Shown one piece after another: positions 1-5,459 of a DNA stretch of 6,372 bases (positions are counted from its first letter, which is position 1; every line of letters begins with the position of its first letter). The notes under the pieces are model-generated. The model was not told the DNA's origin. It worked only from the letters and a program-made list of their open reading frames with translations, and did no database searches. Origin of the DNA: Bacteroidia bacterium (GTDB lineage Bacteria > Bacteroidota > Bacteroidia > NS11-12g > UBA9320); the NCBI GenBank assembly GCA_013042025.1, contig JABDQY010000154.1:1-6372 (forward strand), given 5' to 3'. A program made the translations under genes and the position numbers.

Positions 1-723
1 GCTCGAGATAACAATCGATGGGTTATTGCAATAACTTCTACAGACTTAGACAAGGCTGTTCAGAAAACAGGTGGTTTAACTGGTTTTGGCTCTGTATTGC
101 GTATTGCATTCACGAGGGAACAAAACAAAACAATTGTCTCTTACACCAATCCTTCATACTGGGGGAATGCCTATTTCAGAAACAAGTATTCGCAAGTTTC
201 ATCTAATTATGCCGCATTCCACTCAAAACTAAAAAAAGCATTCGCCGGTGTTGGAACCTACTCAGGAACGGGTTTTGGTTCAAAGAACGGTCTAACTTCA
301 TCCAAATTACAGAGTTATCAATATATGTATGGTATGCCTGATTTTGATGATACAGAGTTGTTAAAAAGTTTTACTTCACATTCAGAAGCTGTTGCTCATA
401 TCAACGCTAAATTAAAAGCAGGAGTACCCCATGTTCGCTTGGTATATAAACACAAAGTACCTGGTAAAAATCTTACACTCTATGGATTAGCTCTATCTGG
501 TGGTACAGGTGAAAGCCACTTCTTACCTACTATTGACATTGGAAAGCCAAAACATACTGCTTTCTTACCGTACGAAATACTTGTTAAAAACAATGAAGTG
601 CATATGTTACATGGTAGATTTAGAATCGCTTTGTCTTTTCCTGATTTAACGATGAGTACATTTATGAAGATTATGTCTACCCCCGGTGACATTGAAACGC
701 TTATGAAATCGGTAACTAACTAA
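1..723 (+). CDS. Uncharacterised protein, 5'-truncated, weakly DUF302-like
   Basis: The frame is open from the first base of the window to TAA at 721-723, so 240 residues of a longer protein are visible and the true start lies upstream. A TTG at 97 is in frame, but 32 plausible residues precede it (RWVIAITSTDLDKAV and so on), so I reject it as the start. No lipobox, signal peptide or membrane helix is visible in this part. The stretch around residues 31-56 (VLRIAFTRE then VSYTNPSYW) recalls the core of DUF302 proteins, where a hydrophobic strand is followed by 'VSY.NP.Y'. The following text (GMPDFDDTELLKSF, then a Gly-rich GLALSGGTGESHF near residues 159-171) is not something I recognise. DUF302 itself has no settled biochemical role. 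The gene ends 41 bp before a strong terminator and is convergent with the CBS gene. That it is a real gene is well supported; its function is unknown. Confidence 0.8.
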   Translation, partial: ARDNNRWVIAITSTDLDKAVQKTGGLTGFGSVLRIAFTREQNKTIVSYTNPSYWGNAYFRNKYSQVSSNYAAFHSKLKKAFAGVGTYSGTGFGSKNGLTSSKLQSYQYMYGMPDFDDTELLKSFTSHSEAVAHINAKLKAGVPHVRLVYKHKVPGKNLTLYGLALSGGTGESHFLPTIDIGKPKHTAFLPYEILVKNNEVHMLHGRFRIALSFPDLTMSTFMKIMSTPGDIETLMKSVTN

Positions 724-751
724 ACCATATTAATTTAATTATTACAGATTA

Positions 752-766
752 TTAGATTTAATCTAA
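752..766. repeat. 15-bp palindrome before the terminator
   Basis: TTAGATTTAATCTAA reads as a perfect palindrome around a central T (7-bp arms). It lies directly 5' of the terminator hairpin, between two convergent genes. As RNA it could fold into a short 5-bp stem. It may be an accessory part of the terminator or chance in AT-rich DNA. Confidence 0.45.
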
Positions 767-795
767 AAAGGTTCACTGTTCGGTGAGCCTTTTTT
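765..795. terminator. Bidirectional intrinsic terminator
   Basis: The left arm AAAAAGGTTCAC (765-776) pairs with GTGAGCCTTTTT (783-794) around the loop TGTTCG. The stem is 12 bp with one G-T wobble. On the + strand the GC-containing part is followed by a T run (790-795). On the - strand the same structure also ends in a T run (769-765). It sits between the stop of the uncharacterised gene (723) and the stop of the CBS gene (821), so it can end both convergent transcripts. Confidence 0.9.
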
Positions 796-820
796 ATTGA
801 AAATACTTTACAATAAATTC

Positions 821-1183
821 TTAGTCCAATTCTGCATATACCTTAATGATATCCATTGAACTGAGCATTCCAACAACCTTAGCGTCTTCCATTACAACTA
901 AGTGATGCACTCCATGTTTCACCATCATTTTAGCAGCATCTTTCACCCTATTTTGAGGGACTACAATATGAACAAAATCAGACATCACCTCCATAACCGA
1001 TTTATTCTCGTCATGGCCAGATATAATATCACTTGAAGAAACAATGCCTGCTATAGTTCCATCATCTTCAATTACAGGAACAGCGGTTATTCCTTTGCGG
1101 CTAAGCATGTCTTTTAAACTGGAAACTTTAATTGTTTTCTGTGTGAAAACTACAGGTGAATTCATGATTTCTCCTACTCTCAT
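821..1183 (-). CDS. Two-CBS-domain (Bateman module) protein
   Basis: This 120-residue protein consists of a CBS-domain pair and nothing else. CBS1 covers about residues 3-57 and CBS2 about 63-118. Each repeat ends in the family's G-h-h-S-x-x-D pattern: G46-I-V-S49-S-S-D52 and G105-M-L-S108-S-M-D111. In CBS pairs the Ser and Asp of this motif usually contact the ribose of a bound adenine nucleotide, so binding of AMP, ATP or S-adenosylmethionine is plausible. The protein has no catalytic domain, signal peptide or membrane segment. It is therefore probably a cytosolic sensor or regulator acting on an unknown partner. The ATG at 1183 has only an A-rich leader (ACTAAAAA) and no Shine-Dalgarno, as usual in Bacteroidota. 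The gene is separated by 217 bp from plsC upstream and has its own candidate promoter, so it is probably transcribed alone. Family assignment is certain; the ligand and partner are not. Confidence 0.95.
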   Translation of the reverse strand: MRVGEIMNSPVVFTQKTIKVSSLKDMLSRKGITAVPVIEDDGTIAGIVSSSDIISGHDENKSVMEVMSDFVHIVVPQNRVKDAAKMMVKHGVHHLVVMEDAKVVGMLSSMDIIKVYAELD

Positions 1184-1205
1184 TTTTTAGTATAGTTGTT
1201 TACGG

Positions 1206-1234
1206 TAAATGTAATTCTTACATCGCTATTTAAA
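1206..1234 (-). promoter_or_regulatory. Candidate promoter of the CBS gene
   Basis: Read on the - strand, TACATTTA (1213-1206) is one base from the Bacteroidota -7 consensus TAnnTTTG. A TTTA (1234-1231) lies 17 bases upstream, in place of the TTTG/TTG -33 element. The -7 box ends 22 bases before the ATG, which would give a short leader. Both boxes are imperfect, so this is only a candidate. Confidence 0.3.
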
Positions 1235-1389
1235 GCTATTTTTAGAAATATTTTGTTGAAAAGTAAAGAAGTGCCTTACCAATATCCTTTGAAAGAGTGG
1301 TCATATCATAAGAATACGAAGCTCTGTTTATACACTAAATACTTCATCACCAAGTGGAGTCCTTAAAACAATGTTCATAGTTGTAAATT

Positions 1390-1429
1390 GAGAACACAAA
1401 CTAATCAAATGCGAATTTATTGTGTTCTC
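1390..1429 (-). repeat. 10-bp inverted repeat across the plsC stop codon
   Basis: GAGAACACAA (1390-1399) and TTGTGTTCTC (1420-1429) are perfect reverse complements separated by 20 bases that contain the last plsC codons and the TAG stop (1401-1403). In the plsC mRNA this would form a 10-bp hairpin at the 3' end of the reading frame. On the - strand it is followed by AATTTAC rather than a T run. It is therefore not a standard intrinsic terminator and could be a weak terminator or an mRNA 3'-end stabiliser. Confidence 0.5.
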
Positions 1430-2060
1430 GATCATCACTCTCACGCAATGAAAGAACAGCGGTTTTTGTTAATTCTAAGATTTCATCAATGCTTAAATTC
1501 GAATTGGGTACAATAGGTTCTCCATATCTTACCAAGCAATTTAGGGGTACGATAATGTTACCATCTTTTGGCAAAACTCTTCCAAAACCTATGAGATATA
1601 CGGGTATAAAAGGTAGTCCTGGATTCTTCTTTAACAACACTGCAATTCCACTTTTAAAATCACTAATTTCACCTGCTGTCCCTCTCGTGCCTTCTGGAAA
1701 TAGCAATAGAGATTTACCTAATTTTAAGTGACTGTCTAGCTGCTCAATTGCACCCGGTTTGCCTTCTACTTTTTGTCTAAATATCAATATAGTATTCAAT
1801 AAATTGGTGGTAAGAAAACGTGACAACCTGTTTTTACCAAAATAATCTATAGCCGCAGCTGGAGATGTATTTATCAAGTTTTTAATATCTAAAGAAGCTA
1901 GAATAGCAACTGTATCAAAATGACTATTGTGATTTGCTATGATAATGAATTGTTTGTGTTTCTTTAAAGCCTGCCTATTCTCAAATCGAACACCAATAAT
2001 GTACCTTAACCAAGGGTTAACAAACACTTTATACAGAATTAGAAGTACTATTTTTTTCAT
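1401..2060 (-). CDS. plsC: 1-acylglycerol-3-phosphate acyltransferase family protein (PlsC/LPLAT)
   Basis: This 219-residue protein has the glycerophospholipid acyltransferase motifs in order. Motif I is NHNSHFD (H44-x4-D49, the catalytic His-Asp pair). Motif II-like sequence is ILIFRQ around residues 91-96. Motif III is FPEGTRG (residues 121-127, substrate phosphate binding). Motif IV-like sequence is FIPVYLIG (151-158). The hydrophobic N-terminus (residues 3-24, with prolines and charges inside) suggests association with the inner membrane. The expected reaction is acylation of lysophosphatidic acid to phosphatidic acid, but related LPLATs acylate other lysolipids or ornithine lipids, so the acceptor is uncertain. 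The ATG at 2060 is 3 bp after the stop of the upstream cdsA-like gene, so the two are co-transcribed and probably translationally coupled; their reactions are consecutive. The length is slightly below that of E. coli PlsC (about 245 residues). The symbol denotes the family, not a proven orthologue. Confidence 0.9.
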   Translation of the reverse strand: MKKIVLLILYKVFVNPWLRYIIGVRFENRQALKKHKQFIIIANHNSHFDTVAILASLDIKNLINTSPAAAIDYFGKNRLSRFLTTNLLNTILIFRQKVEGKPGAIEQLDSHLKLGKSLLLFPEGTRGTAGEISDFKSGIAVLLKKNPGLPFIPVYLIGFGRVLPKDGNIIVPLNCLVRYGEPIVPNSNLSIDEILELTKTAVLSLRESDDREHNKFAFD

Positions 2061-2063
2061 AAT

Positions 2064-3011
2064 CTAGCTGTTTTCAATTAGGTATTTTAACAAGTGATAA
2101 TAAACCGGAACCGCAATAATTAAAGAATCCAAGCGATCCATAATCCCCCCATGACCAGGAACCATACTCCCAGTATCCTTAATCTTTAAATCCCTCTTGA
2201 TCGCAGATAGGATTGCATCTCCAATAAAACCGCAAAAACCTACAAGAAGTCCTACAAAAAATGCCTGATAGCCTGTAAATGTTGTTAGCATTTTAAGAAA
2301 GTAGGCAAAGCTTGCGGTCGTTATTAATCCAAAAATTAAACCTTCCCATGTTTTATTCGTACTTATTTGAGGTAGAATCTTTTTAGTTCCTAGCAGTTTA
2401 CCCCAAGTAAATTGGAATATGTCGTTAAATGCAACCAATAGAATAACAAACATCACCATCATGCTTCCAGTAACTTCTAAATCTGGGTTTTCCAGATGAA
2501 ATATCATCAACAAATGGCTTGGCATAAACACTGTCAATATAAGTATGGTAGGTATTAAAGACATGGATCGTCCTATGCCCTTTGTATTTCCAACGAACAC
2601 CAAAATTGTTGGGATACCAATAAAGATAATAATCGGTATGAAAATTAAAAAACTATTGTAATAGCCTTGATGAACAATATAGAATTGAACAGGAACCGAT
2701 AAATAGCAAAGTACCATTGCCATTCTATCTGAGGCCCTTAAGGGTGAAATAGAAAGCATCTCACGTAAGGCGGAGTATGAAATAAATGCGACGAGCACAG
2801 TTCCGTAAATTGAAGGTAATGCAGTTACTACAAAAACACCTATAGCAATTTTCCACCAGGTATGGGTTCTTAGTAGAAGCTCTTTTGATAAATCTGATTT
2901 CGCAACCTTTTGATAGAATACAATTGCCAAGTGACAAGCACTGAGCACTAAAAAAATGAGCAGAAAAGTAATCCGCAGCTCATGTGGTATCTTCGAATAC
3001 CAATCACTCAT
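2064..3011 (-). CDS. cdsA: CDP-diacylglycerol synthase (phosphatidate cytidylyltransferase, CdsA/YnbB-like)
   Basis: This 315-residue polytopic membrane protein is expected to convert phosphatidic acid and CTP to CDP-diacylglycerol, the precursor of phosphatidylethanolamine and phosphatidylglycerol. The complete family signature is present at residues 269-295: S269, K272-R273, K278-D279, G281, P285, H287-G288-G289, D292-R293 and D295. It supplies the metal- and CTP-binding acidic residues. Upstream is the second conserved block, N196-D197 through W203-G-K to S217-T-N-K-T-W-E-G (residue 224). Hydrophobic segments near 14-33, 53-82, 97-115, 121-140, 151-170, 183-197, 224-240 and 250-268 fit the usual eight or so helices. 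The FTWGKLLG wording, rather than AYFxGRxxG, reminds me of the YnbB-like branch, which also sits beside lipid genes; this is from memory. The ATG at 3011 has no Shine-Dalgarno and follows a good -7 promoter box. The gene is first in the operon with the PlsC-type gene. Confidence 0.93.
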   Translation of the reverse strand: MSDWYSKIPHELRITFLLIFLVLSACHLAIVFYQKVAKSDLSKELLLRTHTWWKIAIGVFVVTALPSIYGTVLVAFISYSALREMLSISPLRASDRMAMVLCYLSVPVQFYIVHQGYYNSFLIFIPIIIFIGIPTILVFVGNTKGIGRSMSLIPTILILTVFMPSHLLMIFHLENPDLEVTGSMMVMFVILLVAFNDIFQFTWGKLLGTKKILPQISTNKTWEGLIFGLITTASFAYFLKMLTTFTGYQAFFVGLLVGFCGFIGDAILSAIKRDLKIKDTGSMVPGHGGIMDRLDSLIIAVPVYYHLLKYLIENS

Positions 3012-3033
3012 GTGTAATTAAATAATTGATAAT

Positions 3034-3041
3034 CAAATATA
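3034..3041 (-). promoter_or_regulatory. -7 promoter element of the cdsA-plsC operon
   Basis: TATATTTG, read on the - strand from 3041 to 3034, matches the Bacteroidota -7 consensus TAnnTTTG exactly and ends 22 bases before the cdsA ATG, the usual distance. I find no clear TTG -33 box at the standard 17-23 base spacing, so the promoter may be weak or regulated. Confidence 0.55.
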
Positions 3042-3217
3042 AAAGATAAATTGGATTAATCTTAGCATATTACTCCAATCCCATGTTTTGGTATTTACTC
3101 AGATGATTATTCGATAATTTACCAACAGTTGACACGGTATTTAACAGATGGGATTGAACAATAGCGAATACCTTCAGCTTAGCTAAGACGGAGATTAAGA
3201 TAAACGTGTTGACACTA

Positions 3218-3252
3218 CCTAAAAGCCAAGCTACTCAAAAGCTTGCCTTAGG
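3218..3252. repeat. Imperfect dyad upstream of the kelch-gene promoter
   Basis: The outer arms CCTAA (3218-3222) / TTAGG (3248-3252) and the inner arms CAAGCT (3227-3232) / AGCTTG (3240-3245) are separated by a small asymmetric bulge and a 7-base loop. There is no T run, so it is not an intrinsic terminator. It ends 7 bases before the -33 box, a position suited to an activator or repressor site; that role is only inferred. Confidence 0.4.
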
Positions 3253-3259
3253 GATTCAA

Positions 3260-3290
3260 TTGCAATTCCACATCAATTTTTCTACATTTG
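3260..3290 (+). promoter_or_regulatory. Bacteroidota-type promoter of the kelch lipoprotein gene
   Basis: TTG (3260-3262), 20 bases, then TACATTTG (3283-3290) fits the Bacteroidota primary-sigma promoter (TTG at -33, TAnnTTTG at -7, spacing about 17-23). The -7 box ends 22 bases before the ATG at 3313, giving a leader of roughly 15-18 nt. No Shine-Dalgarno lies between them. Confidence 0.7.
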
Positions 3291-3312
3291 GATACATTAA
3301 TCCCCTAACCCA

Positions 3313-4950
3313 ATGATTAAATTCAAATTACTCTTTCTTTTTTTATTTGGTTTACTTCTAATTGCTGGATGTAAAGAAGATGACCCAGAAGCAGAAAACT
3401 TAGCTCCGACAACCTTCGATTTGCTCTATGTTGCGGATCGTGAATCAGATGTAACATTAACACCTATGTTAACTTGGGAGCAATCCTCAAGTAGCTTAAA
3501 TCCCGTTCGATATTCATTGTTAATGGATAAAAAACAAGACTTGGAAGATCAAGGATTAACGGAACCAGTAACCGAAGTAGCTAAAGGACTCGAAAACAAT
3601 TACTTTCAATTTGAAAATTATTTAGACGTGATTACTGAATATCATTGGTATGTTGTTGCTTCAGATGCGGATGGAAATACAACTAGAAGTTCAAGTACTT
3701 ATACTTTTGTAACTACGATTGACACCCTAGATCCGCCCGATTCTTTTAAGCTATTGCTTCCAATTGATGGATTTATTGATGCTCCGTTGAAACCAAGTTT
3801 GTCCTGGGAAAAGGCTACAGATCCTAATAATATTCCAGTTATCTATGATGTATATTTCGGAAAGAATGCAAATCCAACAAGTTTGTATCAACAATACGTG
3901 ATTGGAACGAGCATAACAATCCCAACTGACTTGGATTTTGAAACTACTTATTTCTGGAAAGTTGTAGCCAAGAATATTAAGGGTGCAACAACGGCAAGTA
4001 CTACTTTCTCCTTTACAACTCGTCCTGATCTTAATAATATTATTACAAGTGCAACTAAAAAAACCAGTAGTGGACTTGACAGTTTGTATGGAGGAATCTA
4101 TGGACATCAAGTAGTTGAATTTAATGGAAGTTTGTATATGCTGGGCGGAAATGATTTAGGAAATAGTAATGCTGTATTTAAATCTACAGATGGTTGGAAC
4201 TGGGACTTAATAAAACCCCATAACAGCGATGAACCATTTTTCCCATCCGATGAATTGCAAGCGGTAGTCTTTAAAAACCAAATTTGGGTTTTTGATGGCA
4301 CTCGAAATACGATACGAAATAGCTCTGATGGGATAATATGGAACAATGTTACAGTTTCTGGAAGTGTAATTGATGGTAGCCATTGGAAAGGAAAACATGG
4401 ACACCAAGTGGTAGTATTCGATGGAAGAATATTTGTGATTGGTGGAACCAATGCAGGTATTCCTACAAATGATGTTTGGAGCAGTGACAATGGTGTTGAT
4501 TGGGAATATGATACCAATCAAGATTATATATTCCCTAGAAGAATTGGACATGCGTGTGTTGTTCATAAAGGTAGAATGTACGTTGTTGGAGGATCAAGTG
4601 ATGGTGTGCTCCAAAACGATGTTTGGAGCACTGCAAATGGACTTTACTGGTTTAAAGATACAGCAAATGCAGCTTTTGATCCAAGAATAGAACATACGAT
4701 TACTTCTGCTTATCATCCTATTCTAAGAAGACAACTTATGTTTCTTGTAGGAGGCAGAAGTGGAACAGATAGAGCAGAAACATGGGTTTCAATAAATGGT
4801 AAAGAATGGATTGAAGCAAAGTACGCTATACCTGCTGATTTTGTAGGAAGATCGGAGCACCAATGCATTTTATACAAAGGTCAATTTTTTGTATTTTTTG
4901 GTAAAAAGAGTGCCTTAGGTTTAGAAGATATTTGGACTCTAGATTACTAA
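3313..4950 (+). CDS. Surface lipoprotein with two FN3-like modules and a kelch-type beta-propeller
   Basis: This is a 545-residue lipoprotein. Residues 1-19 form a signal peptide ending in the lipobox LIAGC with the lipidated Cys at C20, followed by K-E-D-D, which matches the K-(D/E)2 surface-export signal described in Capnocytophaga. Two FN3-like beta-sandwich modules follow at about 33-134 and 142-236; both contain 'L.P.L.W' near the start and 'Y.W.V.A.......T....F.FTT' at the end. Residues 262-545 form six kelch-like blades of about 48-55 residues, beginning near 264, 314, 363, 412, 460 and 515. Hydrophobic strands end in GG at 278-279, 377-378, 426-427 and 480-481, and degenerate to DG at 328-329 and FG at 529-530. 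Five blades also end in an Asp-box-like S-x-D/N-G-x-x-W. No catalytic residues are recognisable, so a binding or adhesion role on the cell surface is likeliest. The gene has its own promoter; its stop is 5 bp from that of the convergent lipoprotein gene. Confidence 0.92.
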   Translation: MIKFKLLFLFLFGLLLIAGCKEDDPEAENLAPTTFDLLYVADRESDVTLTPMLTWEQSSSSLNPVRYSLLMDKKQDLEDQGLTEPVTEVAKGLENNYFQFENYLDVITEYHWYVVASDADGNTTRSSSTYTFVTTIDTLDPPDSFKLLLPIDGFIDAPLKPSLSWEKATDPNNIPVIYDVYFGKNANPTSLYQQYVIGTSITIPTDLDFETTYFWKVVAKNIKGATTASTTFSFTTRPDLNNIITSATKKTSSGLDSLYGGIYGHQVVEFNGSLYMLGGNDLGNSNAVFKSTDGWNWDLIKPHNSDEPFFPSDELQAVVFKNQIWVFDGTRNTIRNSSDGIIWNNVTVSGSVIDGSHWKGKHGHQVVVFDGRIFVIGGTNAGIPTNDVWSSDNGVDWEYDTNQDYIFPRRIGHACVVHKGRMYVVGGSSDGVLQNDVWSTANGLYWFKDTANAAFDPRIEHTITSAYHPILRRQLMFLVGGRSGTDRAETWVSINGKEWIEAKYAIPADFVGRSEHQCILYKGQFFVFFGKKSALGLEDIWTLDY

Positions 4951-4957
4951 ATATCTT
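4925..4957. repeat. 9-bp inverted repeat covering both convergent stop codons
   Basis: AAGATATTT (4925-4933) and AAATATCTT (4949-4957) are perfect reverse complements with a 15-base loop. The right arm covers part of the kelch gene's TAA (4948-4950) and most of the opposite gene's stop (4956-4958). As an AU-rich hairpin it would be weak, and no GC-rich terminator exists in the 5-bp gap between the genes. It may be the only termination-related structure here, or chance. Confidence 0.4.
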
Positions 4958-5459
4958 AATACACAAAACCACCACCGCTTTTTAGCATGTGACCTTGGTA
5001 TTTTGGAATCAATAAATTGCACCACGTTATTTGAAGCTGCATGCTTGGAAGCACTTTAAAGTAGACCTTTCCCTCACGTGCATGTTGTTTTTCATTTCCA
5101 TAATTGCCATATTGGAAATGGACTGTAAGATTTTGACTTTCCTGTACATCAATAAATGTATCATTAACTATTCCAGAAAACCCTTGTGGTGAGCCATTGT
5201 AGTACAACGATACCTTATCGGTGCTCTTGTCAAAGTAGAAATTAATATTGGTTCTATCCGAACTGTAAGACCTAAACTTTATTGCACCCAATTCACCCTC
5301 TTCTATTTCCATAAACTCATCATATGAACAATACGCTGTATCTGGCTCTGTAAGAATTGGAACAGCTATATCAAAGGTTGTTTCCAAAGGAATTTCTTCC
5401 TTACAAGCGTTAAGACTTAGAACAGCTAAAATGAGATATGTCGATTTTTTAAAAAACAA
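4956..5459 (-). CDS. Small surface-type lipoprotein of unknown function
   Basis: This is a 167-residue protein. The N-terminus has two lysines, a hydrophobic core and the lipobox LNAC with lipidated C19, followed by K-E-E, which again fits the K-(D/E)2 surface-export signal. The mature part is mostly alternating polar/hydrophobic beta-strand text (for example INFYFDKSTDKVSLYYNG near residues 72-89). It has two further cysteines, C44 and C147, that could form a disulfide. I recognise no family. The start is TTG at 5459: an in-frame TAG lies four codons upstream, and no ATG exists between it and the lipobox. The TTG lies inside the last codons of the preceding outer-membrane gene (11-bp overlap), so expression is probably by translational coupling. 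This suggests a partner role with that barrel protein, an inference from gene order. The gene ends 5 bp from the convergent kelch lipoprotein gene. Confidence 0.82.
   Translation of the reverse strand: MFFKKSTYLILAVLSLNACKEEIPLETTFDIAVPILTEPDTAYCSYDEFMEIEEGELGAIKFRSYSSDRTNINFYFDKSTDKVSLYYNGSPQGFSGIVNDTFIDVQESQNLTVHFQYGNYGNEKQHAREGKVYFKVLPSMQLQITWCNLLIPKYQGHMLKSGGGFVY

Larger units (their letters stand above)
3012..3312. other. Divergent intergenic region (cdsA / kelch lipoprotein)
   Basis: These 301 bp separate two divergently transcribed genes. The region holds a promoter at each end (described separately). It also contains a widely spaced inverted repeat CAATCCCAT (3076-3084) / ATGGGATTG (3148-3156), the palindrome CTTAGCTAAG (3178-3187), an imperfect dyad at 3218-3252 and an 8-bp direct repeat GTTGACAC (3128-3135 and 3208-3215). 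I find no convincing RNA gene or terminator. The only noticeable small frame, GTG at 3206 to TGA at 3316, runs through the kelch gene's promoter and is not supported as a gene. Confidence 0.7.

Noticed and set aside
97..99. TTG as the start of the first gene
   Set aside because: The same frame is open and protein-like back to base 1, so the gene is truncated by the window edge and the TTG is an internal Leu codon.
1328..1378. Small - strand frame of 16 codons (ATG at 1378) downstream of plsC
   Set aside because: It is very short, has no ribosome-binding signal or recognisable product, and stops at once. It is more likely chance, or at most a decayed remnant.
1420..1731. Long open frame on the strand opposite plsC
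   Set aside because: The - strand frame carries all the acyltransferase motifs. The opposite frame shows no family features and is a shadow.
3129..3134. TTGACA at 3129 and again at 3209 as sigma-70 -35 boxes
   Set aside because: No TATAAT-like -10 follows at 16-18 bp, and the Bacteroidota primary sigma factor uses a different promoter pattern.
3206..3316. 36-codon + strand frame from GTG, ending at a TGA that overlaps the kelch gene's ATG (ATGA)
   Set aside because: The ATGA overlap looks like coupling, but the frame runs straight through the well-formed TTG-N20-TACATTTG promoter. It also lacks a promoter of its own at a suitable place.
4107..4566. Two - strand open frames of more than 100 codons inside the kelch gene
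   Set aside because: They mirror the repetitive propeller coding sequence and have no signal, motif or start context.
4471..4630. Repeat of GATGTTTGGAGCA in the kelch gene as a mobile or CRISPR-like repeat
   Set aside because: The two copies lie in frame at equivalent blade positions, 49 codons apart. They are explained by protein repeat duplication.
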